Below, piece by piece: positions 55,410-63,465 of a stretch of DNA of 64,000 nt; position 1 is the first letter of the stretch, and every line of letters begins with the position of its first letter. The notes under the pieces were generated by a model, which saw only the letters and a program-made list of their open reading frames with translations, did no database searches and was not told where the DNA came from. The stretch comes from Caenimonas sedimenti. GTDB taxonomy: Bacteria > Pseudomonadota > Gammaproteobacteria > Burkholderiales > Burkholderiaceae_C. The stretch is taken from contig NZ_VOBQ01000001.1 in NCBI RefSeq assembly GCF_007833165.1, forward strand, positions 62,001-126,000, in the 5' to 3' direction. The position numbers were made by a program, and so were the translations under genes.

Positions 55410-56507
55410 GTGACCAGCACGCCGACCGGGCGCTACCCCGAGCCCAACGAGGAATTCCCCCAGGCCACGCGCCTGGACGACGTGCGCATCCGCGAGGTCC
55501 GGCCCATCATCTCGCCCGCGCTGCTGCAGTACGAGCTGCCGGCCGATGCCGCGGTGCAGCGCTTCATCGAGGCCAGCCGGACCGAAGTCGCGAATGTCGT
55601 GCACGGCACCGATCCCCGGCTGCTGGTGGTGGTGGGCCCGTGCTCGATCCACGACAGCGAACAGGCGCTCGAATACGCGCAACGCTTGCTGGCGCTGCGC
55701 GAGGAAGTGAAGGACCAGCTGCTGATCGTGATGCGCGTGTACTTCGAGAAGCCGCGCACCACGGTCGGCTGGAAGGGCTACATCAACGACCCGCACCTGG
55801 ACGGCAGCTTCCGCATCAACGAGGGCCTGCGCAAGGCGCGCGAGCTGCTGCTGGCCATCGCGCAGATGGGCCTGCCGGCCGGCACCGAGTTCCTGGACCT
55901 GCTCAGCCCGCAATACATCGCCGACCTGATCAGCTGGGGCGCCATCGGTGCGCGCACGACAGAGAGCCCGTCGCACCGCCAACTGGCTTCCGGCCTGAGT
56001 TGCCCCGTCGGCTTCAAGAACGGCACCGACGGCGGCGTGCAGATGGCGGCCGATGCCTTGATCTCCTGCCGCGCGCCCCATGCCTTCATGGGCATGACGA
56101 AGATGGGGCAGGTCGCGATCTTCGAGACCTCGGGCAATGACGACTGCCACATCATCCTGCGCGGCGGTTCGCGCGGGCCCAACTACTCGAAAGCGGACAT
56201 CGACGCGGCATGCGCCATCCTGCGCAAGTCCGGCGTGTCGGAGCGCGTGATGGTCGATTGCTCGCATGCGAATTCGGCGAAGAAGTACGAGCGGCAGGTG
56301 GAGGTGGCGCAGGACCTGGCCCGCCAGATCGCCGCGGGCGAGCAGCGCATCCTGGGGTTGATGGTGGAGAGCCACCTGAACCCGGGCCGGCAGGACCTGC
56401 AGCCGGGCGTGCCGCTGCAACGCGGCGTGTCGATCACCGATGGATGCATCGGGTGGGAGCAGACGGAAGCGGTGTTGCGAGGCCTGGCTGCCGCTCGCCC
56501 GGTGTAG
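55410..56507 (+). CDS. aroG: 3-deoxy-7-phosphoheptulonate synthase, class I
   Basis: This 365-residue enzyme is the first step of the shikimate pathway (PEP + erythrose-4-P). Motifs are VGPCSIHD, MRVYFEKPRTTVGWKG, GARTTESPSHR, and VDCSHANSAKK near the end. Of three in-frame starts (TTG 55386, GTG 55398, GTG 55410) I choose 55410, because GGAGA sits five bases upstream. It is probably feedback-regulated by an aromatic amino acid as in AroF/G/H; which one is not evident. Confidence 0.93.
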   Translation: MTSTPTGRYPEPNEEFPQATRLDDVRIREVRPIISPALLQYELPADAAVQRFIEASRTEVANVVHGTDPRLLVVVGPCSIHDSEQALEYAQRLLALREEVKDQLLIVMRVYFEKPRTTVGWKGYINDPHLDGSFRINEGLRKARELLLAIAQMGLPAGTEFLDLLSPQYIADLISWGAIGARTTESPSHRQLASGLSCPVGFKNGTDGGVQMAADALISCRAPHAFMGMTKMGQVAIFETSGNDDCHIILRGGSRGPNYSKADIDAACAILRKSGVSERVMVDCSHANSAKKYERQVEVAQDLARQIAAGEQRILGLMVESHLNPGRQDLQPGVPLQRGVSITDGCIGWEQTEAVLRGLAAARPV

Positions 56508-56639
56508 CAGGGACGCATCCGGTTACATGTCCGGTGCCGGCTGGTGCAGACGTCACGCCTTTTTCGCGAAGTTCTTCTCAAGCACCGTCACGGAATATTG
56601 ATAGGCTCCACCGCTTTCGACCCATTTCCAGGAGCCAAC

Positions 56640-57248
56640 ATGTTCAAGAAACTCGCCTCCGAAGCGCTCGGCCTGAGCGACATCGGTTCCATCATCGAGC
56701 CCAAGGACTTCGGCAAGGTCGATGCCGACGACTACCTGTTCCATGAGGACGGGGAGAAGATCTTCTTCCTGATCAAGTCGAAGAAGGACGAATACTGCTT
56801 CACCAACCTCGCGCTGATCCACGTCGACGGCGACTCCGCCGTGTCGTCGAAGCGGTCGATCAAGCGCTACGAATACGCCAGCCAGCAGATCGCCGGCGTG
56901 CAGATCGAGACGGCCGGCACGATCGACATGGACATCGAGCTGAAGTTCAGCATCGGCGGCGTGGTCTTCAGCATCGACGTGCGCAAGAACTTCATCGAAC
57001 AGCTGAAGGACATCTACAAGGCGCTCATCACCATCAGCAAGCGGCAATACACCGACGCGGTGTGCCGCGAGAACGCCATCCGCGCGCTCGATGCCACGGC
57101 CTCCATGTACAAGATCACCTCGGCCAGCTCGGGCGAGGCGGTGACCGCGCAGTACAACGAGCTGCTGAAAGGCGTGAACCAGGCGATGCTGGTGAGCTAC
57201 ATGAAGCGCGATTTCAGCGACGTGTTCGCGAAGTACATCCAGGCCTAG
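56640..57248 (+). CDS. Bacterial PH-domain protein (YvbH/bPH_1-like)
   Basis: This 202-residue protein has a Pleckstrin-homology-like N-terminal domain (DDYLFHEDGEKIFFLIKSKK, YCFTNLALIHVDG) and a helical C-terminal oligomerisation region. There is no signal peptide or membrane helix. CAGGAGCC lies before the ATG. Function is unknown; such proteins may bind lipids or partner proteins. The gap before it (56508-56639) has no clear promoter. Confidence 0.8.
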   Translation: MFKKLASEALGLSDIGSIIEPKDFGKVDADDYLFHEDGEKIFFLIKSKKDEYCFTNLALIHVDGDSAVSSKRSIKRYEYASQQIAGVQIETAGTIDMDIELKFSIGGVVFSIDVRKNFIEQLKDIYKALITISKRQYTDAVCRENAIRALDATASMYKITSASSGEAVTAQYNELLKGVNQAMLVSYMKRDFSDVFAKYIQA

Positions 57249-57255
57249 CTTGTCG

Positions 57256-57819
57256 ATGCCGAAGGAAGTCCGGCGCTGCGCCTGGGCGCAAAGCGATCCA
57301 TTGATGCAGGCGTACCACGACACCGAGTGGGGCGTGCCTGTGCGCGATGCTCGTGAGTTGTGGGAAACGCTGATGCTGGAAGGCTTCCAGGCCGGGCTGT
57401 CGTGGCTGGTGGTGCTGCGCAAGCGCGATGCCTTTCGAAAGGCCTTCGCCGGCTTCGAGCCGGCGAAGGTGGCGAAATTCGGGGAGCGCGACATCGAGCG
57501 CCTGCTGGCGAACGAAGGCATCATCCGCTCGCGCGCGAAGATCGAGGCGACCATCGCGGGCGCCAGAATCTACTGCGACATGATGAAGAACGGCGAGGAC
57601 TTCGGGGCGTTCTGCTGGTCGTTCACCCAGGGGAAGGTGATTCGCGGCGACGGCAAGACGTTGCCCGCGCAGACCGAGCTGTCCGCCACCATCTCCAACG
57701 AGCTGAAGCGCCGCGGCTTCAAGTTCGTCGGGCCGACGATCGTCTATGCCTGGCTGCAGGCGGTGGGGATCGTGGATGACCATGCGGCGGACTGCGCCTT
57801 CCGCCGGGCGCGGCGTTAG
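57256..57819 (+). CDS. tag: DNA-3-methyladenine glycosylase I
   Basis: This 187-residue Tag enzyme removes 3-methyladenine from alkylated DNA. It has the N-terminal RRCAWAQSDPLMQAYHDTEW (zinc Cys8 and His21) and a C-terminal DDHAADC supplying the other zinc ligands. GFQAGLSWLVVLRKRDAFRK surrounds the catalytic pocket. The start is ATG 57256 or TTG 57250; neither has a clear ribosome site. It follows the PH-domain gene closely. Confidence 0.93.
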   Translation: MPKEVRRCAWAQSDPLMQAYHDTEWGVPVRDARELWETLMLEGFQAGLSWLVVLRKRDAFRKAFAGFEPAKVAKFGERDIERLLANEGIIRSRAKIEATIAGARIYCDMMKNGEDFGAFCWSFTQGKVIRGDGKTLPAQTELSATISNELKRRGFKFVGPTIVYAWLQAVGIVDDHAADCAFRRARR

Positions 57820-57822
57820 AGA

Positions 57823-58335
57823 CTACGGAAGTTCGACGCCCACGGCGCGTGCCGCGGCGCGTACCGGCTCCGGCCAGTTGATCATGCCCGGGTCTTTGCC
57901 GCTGGCCATGCCCATCAGGTAGGCGGGTTCGGCACTGACATTCCGGAACCCCCTCGACACACCGGGCTGGATGCTGATCGTGTCCCACTGCTCCAGAACG
58001 ATGCTCCGGCTTCCTTCAGGTCCCCAGAACACTTCCCACCGCCCCGTGAGCGCGACGAAGACTTCCTGCGTCAGGTGGTTGTGCAGCGGCGCGGCTTTTC
58101 CTGGCTCGCAGTGCACGAGGCTCATGTGGAAACCCTCCGCCGCCAGTGGCGCGCCGGGTTGCTGGCCCAGGACGCGAAGCGTGGTTCGCTCACAGCCCGG
58201 GATCGCGGAGTCGATGTAGTCGTCGGTCGGCTTCAAGTTCAGGAAGCGCGCGACGCGACCTTCCATCTCTTCGACCGATGGATTGTCGTCGGTGATGGGG
58301 GCGGTGGCCGTCATGTCGCCACCATTCTCCGCCAC
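57823..58335 (-). CDS. Cupin-domain protein
   Basis: This 170-residue protein has a cupin core (AAPLHNHLTQEVFVALTGRW, ILEQWDT-like strand, GVSRGFRNVSAEPAYLM), with His residues that may bind a metal. The start is GTG 58335, directly after the LysR stop and preceded by GGAGG five bases upstream, so it is probably translated from the LysR transcript. It might be a metabolite-binding or isomerase/dioxygenase partner for the divergent pathway. Confidence 0.8.
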   Translation of the reverse strand: MAENGGDMTATAPITDDNPSVEEMEGRVARFLNLKPTDDYIDSAIPGCERTTLRVLGQQPGAPLAAEGFHMSLVHCEPGKAAPLHNHLTQEVFVALTGRWEVFWGPEGSRSIVLEQWDTISIQPGVSRGFRNVSAEPAYLMGMASGKDPGMINWPEPVRAAARAVGVELP

Positions 58336-59235
58336 TCACCCCTCCGGCCGCAAACTGATCCCCAGCGCCAGCTTCCGGATCCCGTTCGCGAACGAGCGTA
58401 CCGCCGCCGTCTGCTTGCCCCCGCGCTTCCACAGGATCCCCGGCGTGCGCACCGGTGTCGGGCTCTCCAGCGGGATCACGCGGATGTCTTCGCGCGGCGG
58501 CACTGCCTGGGCGGAAACGACGGTGGCCAATGCAGTACGCGCCACCAGCGCGATCATCGGCGCGATGGTGTTCATCTCCGCCGCCAGCATGGGCTCGGCG
58601 CCGCAGGCGCGAAAGCACTCGTCCAGCATGCCGCGCGTGGCAAAGCTCTCGGGCAGCAGCACCATGCGCTGGCGATGCAACTCCACCATGCGCACGCGCT
58701 TGCGCTGCGCCAGCGGGTGCTGCAGGCCCACCACCAGCACCATCTCCTCGGTGTAGAGCGGCTCGAACCACAGGTGGCTGGCATCGGGCGGCGCGTACGA
58801 GATGCCGATGTCCAGCGTACCGTCGAGGAGGCGCTGCGCGATGGTATCGGCCGCCAGTTCGTCGACCGTGACCTTCACCGTCGGGTGCTTGTGCAGGAAC
58901 GTCGCCATGCACTCCGGCACGAAGCCGATGTTGAAGGTGCCGGTGGAGCCGATGCGCACCTGGCCCGACAGTTCGTCGGGCGCGCGCAGCAGGTCGCCCA
59001 GGCCCTGGTCGACCTCGCGCAGCGCCTTGGCCGCGTAGCCCAGGAAGGTCTCGCCGGCGTCGGTGAGCAGCACGCGCTTGCCGATGCGGTCGAACAGGGC
59101 GCGGCCGATCTCGTCTTCGAGCTGGCGGATCTGGTGCGAGAGCGTCGACTGCGTCACGTGCACCCGCTCGGCCGCGCGCGTGAAGTTGAGCGTGTCGGCC
59201 AGCGCGACGAAGTAGCGCAGGTGGCGCAGTTCCAT
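58336..59235 (-). CDS. LysR-family regulator (CynR/CatR-like)
   Basis: This 299-residue LTTR has an N-terminal winged helix (ALADTLNFTRAAERVHVTQS) and an effector domain. It is divergent from the intradiol dioxygenase operon, and the 126-base gap holds a perfect inverted repeat. It probably regulates both itself and the catabolic genes. The start is ATG 59235 (MELRHLRYF); an upstream in-frame opening reaches into the operator and is rejected. Confidence 0.92.
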   Translation of the reverse strand: MELRHLRYFVALADTLNFTRAAERVHVTQSTLSHQIRQLEDEIGRALFDRIGKRVLLTDAGETFLGYAAKALREVDQGLGDLLRAPDELSGQVRIGSTGTFNIGFVPECMATFLHKHPTVKVTVDELAADTIAQRLLDGTLDIGISYAPPDASHLWFEPLYTEEMVLVVGLQHPLAQRKRVRMVELHRQRMVLLPESFATRGMLDECFRACGAEPMLAAEMNTIAPMIALVARTALATVVSAQAVPPREDIRVIPLESPTPVRTPGILWKRGGKQTAAVRSFANGIRKLALGISLRPEG

Positions 59236-59269
59236 GGGGGCCCAGTCTAGGGTTAACCAGTGTGAATGA

Positions 59270-59295
59270 TCGATGGTATCGATGCGAACCATCGA
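59270..59295. promoter_or_regulatory. Perfect 8-bp inverted repeat in the LysR/dioxygenase promoter region
   Basis: TCGATGGT, then ATCGATGCGA as loop, then ACCATCGA. The arms pair completely. It is placed 35 bases from the LysR start and 67 bases before the dioxygenase ATG, a standard LTTR recognition position. Its symmetry and the embedded ATCGAT are notable. Confidence 0.65.
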
Positions 59296-59361
59296 AATTC
59301 TTCACTTCTGCGGGCTCCTGTCAATCGATAGAGTCCCGCCAGTTGCATCAGGACCCCCGCC

Positions 59362-60252
59362 ATGGCCCAACTCGAATACGACACCAAAAGCCTCACCGAC
59401 GCCGTCATCGCCCGCCTGGCCGACTGCCAGGACCCGCGCTTCAAGCAGGTCATGACCTCGCTGGTGCGCCACCTGCATGACTTCGCGCGCGACGTCGACC
59501 TGAAGGGGCCCGAGTGGTTCCAGGCCATCGAATTCCTCACCGCCTGCGGCAAGGCCTGCGACGAGAAGCGGCAGGAATTCATCCTGCTCTCCGACACGCT
59601 GGGCCTGTCGATGCTGGTGGTGGCGCTGGAACATGCGCGTGCCCTCGGCAACCGGACCGGCGCCACGCCCCCGACCGATGCCACCGTGCAAGGCCCCTTC
59701 TACTGGGAAGGCGCGCCGGACGTCGCGCTCGGCAGCGACATCGCGCAGGGCATCCCCGGCGAGCCCGCTTTCTACAGCGGCCGGGTGACCGACCTGGAGG
59801 GCAAGCCCCTGGAGAACGCGTTGCTCGACGTCTGGTCGGGCGACGGCGACGGCATCTACGACATGCAGATGGCCGACGCCGGCATGCGGGCGCGCGCTCG
59901 CATCCGCACCGACAAAGAGGGCCGCTACTGGTTCTGGTCGATCCGGCCGACCTACTACCCCGTGCCCACCGACGGCCCGGTGGGCGTGATGCTGGGCAAG
60001 ATGGGCCGCCACCCGAATCGCCCCGGCCACATCCACATGATGGTGTCGGCGCCCGGGCACACCCCGGTTACGACGCACCTGTTCGTCAAGGACAGCCCGT
60101 ACCTGGATTCCGATGCGGTGTTCGGTGTGCGCGAGAGCCTGATCGTGGAGTTCGAGAAGTGCCCGCCCGGCAAGGCGCCGGATGGCAAGCAGATGGACAA
60201 GCCGTACCACGCCGCGCACTATGACTTCCGGCTGATCCCCCAGGGTGCCTGA
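59362..60252 (+). CDS. Intradiol ring-cleavage dioxygenase (hydroxyquinol/catechol 1,2-dioxygenase-like)
   Basis: This 296-residue non-haem Fe(III) enzyme has an N-terminal helical dimer region and DATVQGPFY. Fe ligands are visible as Tyr166 (GIYDMQ), Tyr199 (PTYYPVP), His223 and His225 (GHIHMMV). The GIYDMQ spacing looks more like hydroxyquinol 1,2-dioxygenase than catechol type. It opens ortho-dihydroxylated rings to muconate-type diacids. The following citrate-synthase-like and CoA-transferase genes suggest an unusual downstream route. Confidence 0.88.
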   Translation: MAQLEYDTKSLTDAVIARLADCQDPRFKQVMTSLVRHLHDFARDVDLKGPEWFQAIEFLTACGKACDEKRQEFILLSDTLGLSMLVVALEHARALGNRTGATPPTDATVQGPFYWEGAPDVALGSDIAQGIPGEPAFYSGRVTDLEGKPLENALLDVWSGDGDGIYDMQMADAGMRARARIRTDKEGRYWFWSIRPTYYPVPTDGPVGVMLGKMGRHPNRPGHIHMMVSAPGHTPVTTHLFVKDSPYLDSDAVFGVRESLIVEFEKCPPGKAPDGKQMDKPYHAAHYDFRLIPQGA

Positions 60253-61080
60253 ATGAGCTCCGCCTCCACCGGCTCCATCAACAAGATCGGCAAATCGACG
60301 GTGCCACGCACCGCGATCTGCACGTCCGACGAGCACAGCATCACCGTGCGCGGTGAAGACTTGTGCCATGACCTGATCGGCAAGATCTCCTTCACGGACT
60401 ACTTCAGCCTGCTGGTCACCGGCCAGCGGCCTTCGAACGCCGACCGGATGGTGCTGGACGCGACGCTCGTCGCCATCGCCGAACACGGCATGGTGCCGAG
60501 CGTGCAGGCCAGCCGCATGACCTACGCGGCGGCACCAGATGCGCTGCAAGGCGCGGTGGCGGCGGGCATCCTGGGTTGCGGCAGCGTGATCCTGGGTGCT
60601 TCGGAGACGGCTGGGCGGATGTTCAGCGAGGTTGACCAGCAGGCGGGTCCGACGGGCGACTTGCGGGCCGCGGCCAAGGAAGTGATCGGGCGCTGGCGTG
60701 CGGCTGGCCAGCCGGTGCCCGGCTACGGACACCCGCTGCACAAGGACCGCGACCCGCGCGTAGTGCGCTTGTTCGCCGTCTCCAAGGAAGCGGGTGCCGG
60801 CCAGCGCTTCGTGGAGATCGCGGAGGCGGTCGAGGCCGTCATCCCGGAAGTCGTGGGCAAGGAACTGAAGCTCAATGTCTCGGCGGCGATTCCCGCGGTG
60901 CTCCTGGGCACCAACTTCCCCTTGCGCGGTTTGCGCGGCGTGCCGATCCTGGCGCGCACCGCGGGCCTGATCGCGCACCTGTGCGAGGAAGCTGTGAATC
61001 CCAGCGGCTTCGCCCTGTCGTACCAGGCCACGCGCGAGCTGGTCTACGAAGGCCCGGCGCCGAAAGCCTCGGCGCGATGA
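60253..61080 (+). CDS. Short citrate-synthase-like (citryl-CoA lyase-type) protein
   Basis: This 275-residue protein has the citrate-synthase-like fold (PGYGHPLHKDRDPRV with His160). It lacks a normal NVDxxxG Asp: the place reads LNVSAAI with Ser210, and the first His region is also altered. Size fits citryl-CoA lyase-like members (about 270 residues) rather than citrate synthase. It may cleave or form a citryl-type CoA ester; the altered residues make activity uncertain. It begins immediately at the dioxygenase stop and overlaps the CoA-transferase. Confidence 0.8.
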   Translation: MSSASTGSINKIGKSTVPRTAICTSDEHSITVRGEDLCHDLIGKISFTDYFSLLVTGQRPSNADRMVLDATLVAIAEHGMVPSVQASRMTYAAAPDALQGAVAAGILGCGSVILGASETAGRMFSEVDQQAGPTGDLRAAAKEVIGRWRAAGQPVPGYGHPLHKDRDPRVVRLFAVSKEAGAGQRFVEIAEAVEAVIPEVVGKELKLNVSAAIPAVLLGTNFPLRGLRGVPILARTAGLIAHLCEEAVNPSGFALSYQATRELVYEGPAPKASAR

Positions 61081-62219
61081 GTTCGGTCCTGCAAGACGTG
61101 CGCGTGCTGGAACAGGGCACGTTCATCACCGGCCCCGCCTGCGGCATGCTGCTGGGCGACCTGGGCGCGGACGTCATCAAGATCGAGCAGCCAGGAACCG
61201 GCGACCCGTTTCGCGCGTTCAAGGGCGGCCTCTACAGCCCGCACTTCCAGACCTACAACCGCAACAAGCGCAGCATCACGCTCAACACCAAGCAGCCCGC
61301 CGACCGCGAACGTCTGTACGAGCTGGTGAAGACGGCGGACGTGTACATCCAGAACTTCCGCCCCGGCGTGGCGGAGCAACTCGGTGTGGGCGAGAAGGAT
61401 TTGCGCGAGCTCAACCCGCGCCTCATCTACTGCTCGATCAGCGGCTTCGGCCCCGACGGTCCCTCGGCGGCGCGCCCCAGCTACGACACGGTGGCGCAGG
61501 CGGCCAGCGGTTACCTCAAGCTGCTGGTGAATCCGGCGAACCCGCGCGTCGTGGGGCCCGCCATCGCCGATGCGGTCACCGGCTTCTACGCGGCCTACGG
61601 TGTGCTGGGCGCGTTGCACGAGAGGGCCCGCACCGGCACCGGCCGCAAGGTCGAAGTGTCGATGCTGGAAGCCATGTCGCACTGGAACCTGGACGCCTTC
61701 ACGCACTACTACTCGGCCGGTGAAGTGATGGGCCCCTACAGCCGGCCCAGCGTGTCGCAGTCCTATGTGCTCGAGTGTTCCGACGGCAAATGGGTCGCGC
61801 TGCACATGTCCTCGCCCGAGAAGTTCTGGCAAGGCCTGGCCAACGCCATCGAGCGGCCCGAGATCTTCCAGGACCCGCGCTTCGCCACCCGCGAGGTGCG
61901 CATCCAGAACCAGGACGGCCTGATCGAGCTGCTGGGCGGCATCTTCCGCACGCGCACGCGCGAGCAATGGTGCAACCGGCTGCTGGCCGAGGACGTGCCG
62001 CACGCGCCCATGTACGACACCAGCGAAGCGCTGGAAGACCCGCAGGCGAAGCATCTGCAACTGCTGGTGTCGGCACAGCACCCGACCATGGGCGAGTTCC
62101 GCACGGTGCGCCCGCCGGTCACGTTCGACGGCGAGCGTTCGCTGCAGGTGCGGCCGCCGCCGGTCCTGGGTGAGCACAACGGCGACATCGATGCGATGCT
62201 TGCCGACGCGAAGACTTAA
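61077..62219 (+). CDS. CaiB/BaiF-type (class III) CoA-transferase
   Basis: This 380-residue class III CoA-transferase has LEQGTFITGPACGMLLGDLG, VIKIEQPGTGDPFRAFKGGL and YDTVAQAASGYLKLL (catalytic Asp). It overlaps the citryl-CoA-lyase-like gene by four bases. In this operon it probably activates a tricarboxylic or muconate-derived acid so that the lyase-like protein can cleave it. It differs from the two CoA-transferases at 28388 and 31777. Confidence 0.92.
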   Translation: MSSVLQDVRVLEQGTFITGPACGMLLGDLGADVIKIEQPGTGDPFRAFKGGLYSPHFQTYNRNKRSITLNTKQPADRERLYELVKTADVYIQNFRPGVAEQLGVGEKDLRELNPRLIYCSISGFGPDGPSAARPSYDTVAQAASGYLKLLVNPANPRVVGPAIADAVTGFYAAYGVLGALHERARTGTGRKVEVSMLEAMSHWNLDAFTHYYSAGEVMGPYSRPSVSQSYVLECSDGKWVALHMSSPEKFWQGLANAIERPEIFQDPRFATREVRIQNQDGLIELLGGIFRTRTREQWCNRLLAEDVPHAPMYDTSEALEDPQAKHLQLLVSAQHPTMGEFRTVRPPVTFDGERSLQVRPPPVLGEHNGDIDAMLADAKT

Positions 62220-62241
62220 ACCAAGAGAAGGAGACAACGCC

Positions 62242-63453
62242 ATGAGCACGATCCCATCCATCCCCCGCCGCACCCTGCTGGCCGGCGCGGCCTCCGCGGC
62301 GTTGGGCGCTTCGCCTCTCGCAGCTTTTGCCCAGGGCGCACCCATCCGCATCGGCAGCACGCTGGCGCTCACCGGCCCCCTCTCGGCCACCGCGCAGGTG
62401 CACAAGCTCGTGGGCGAAATCTACGTCGAGCAGCTCAACGAGCGCGGCGGCTTGCTGGGACGCAAGGTGGAATGGATCGTGAAGGACGACCAGTCCAAGC
62501 CCGACCTGGCGCGCACGCTGTACGAGCAACTGATCACCGCGGACAAGGTCGACCTCCTGATGGGCCCCTATGCCACCGGCGCCATCCTCTCGGCCATGGG
62601 CGTGGCCCAGCGCTACAACAAGGTGCTGGTGCACCACACGCTGGGCGTGCCCTCGCTGGCCAAGTACGACATGCAGTTCCCCGCCTGGTCGTTGGGCTCC
62701 GACCCCGGTGTCACGGTCAACAACACCCTGTTCGAGGCACTGGCTGCCGGGCCCAAGCCGCCGAAAACCGTGGCGGTGGTCACCAGCAAGTTCCCCTCGA
62801 TCCACTTCATGTCGATGGGCGCGCGCGAGACCATCAAGAAGAAGGGCCTGACGGAGGTGCTGTTCCTCGAATGGGAATTCGGCAACCGCGAGTTCGGGCC
62901 CATCGCCGCGCGCGTCAAGGATGCCAAGCCGGACTTCGTGTTCGTCGGCGCGATCGGCCTGGACGGCAACCTGCTGCTCGACGCCATGAAGAAGATCGAC
63001 TATGTGCCGCCGCAGCACTTCTACATGTATCCGGCGCCGGGGCCGCTGGTGGCCTCGCCGGATGCGAAGAACGCGCTGTCCGTCACCATCTTCGAGGACC
63101 AGCCGCCCTTCAACACCCGGCCCGGCGCGGAGAAGTTCATCACCACCTACCGCGCCCGCGCCGCCAGGGCGAACTTCCCCGATACCTCGGTGGAGGTGCA
63201 GGCCGGGGCCTCCTGGACCGCCTGGCAGATCCTGGAGGCGGGGGTCACCGCCACCAAGAGCCTGGACGACAAGAAGATCGCCGATTACCTGAAGAAGAAC
63301 AAGGTGAACACGATCCAGGGCGCGCTGCGCTTCGACGGGCCGTCGAACTACGGCGACGACCTGATGCGCATCAAGCAGATCCAGAACGGCAAGTGGGTCG
63401 TGGTGTGGCCGCGCGAGATCGCGACGCCCGGCGTCCGCATGGCGGCGAACTAG
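62242..63453 (+). CDS. Periplasmic substrate-binding protein of an ABC transporter (LivK-like)
   Basis: This 403-residue type 1 binding protein has an RRTLLAGAASAALGASPLAA signal (Tat-like RR) and the ligand fold (RIGSTLALTGPLSATAQVHK). GAAGGAG lies before the ATG. The permease gene begins 12 bases after its stop, so a second HAAT-type uptake system is encoded at the window end, probably for aromatic or related acids handled by the dioxygenase operon. Confidence 0.9.
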   Translation: MSTIPSIPRRTLLAGAASAALGASPLAAFAQGAPIRIGSTLALTGPLSATAQVHKLVGEIYVEQLNERGGLLGRKVEWIVKDDQSKPDLARTLYEQLITADKVDLLMGPYATGAILSAMGVAQRYNKVLVHHTLGVPSLAKYDMQFPAWSLGSDPGVTVNNTLFEALAAGPKPPKTVAVVTSKFPSIHFMSMGARETIKKKGLTEVLFLEWEFGNREFGPIAARVKDAKPDFVFVGAIGLDGNLLLDAMKKIDYVPPQHFYMYPAPGPLVASPDAKNALSVTIFEDQPPFNTRPGAEKFITTYRARAARANFPDTSVEVQAGASWTAWQILEAGVTATKSLDDKKIADYLKKNKVNTIQGALRFDGPSNYGDDLMRIKQIQNGKWVVVWPREIATPGVRMAAN

Positions 63454-63465
63454 GCCCCACTCGCG

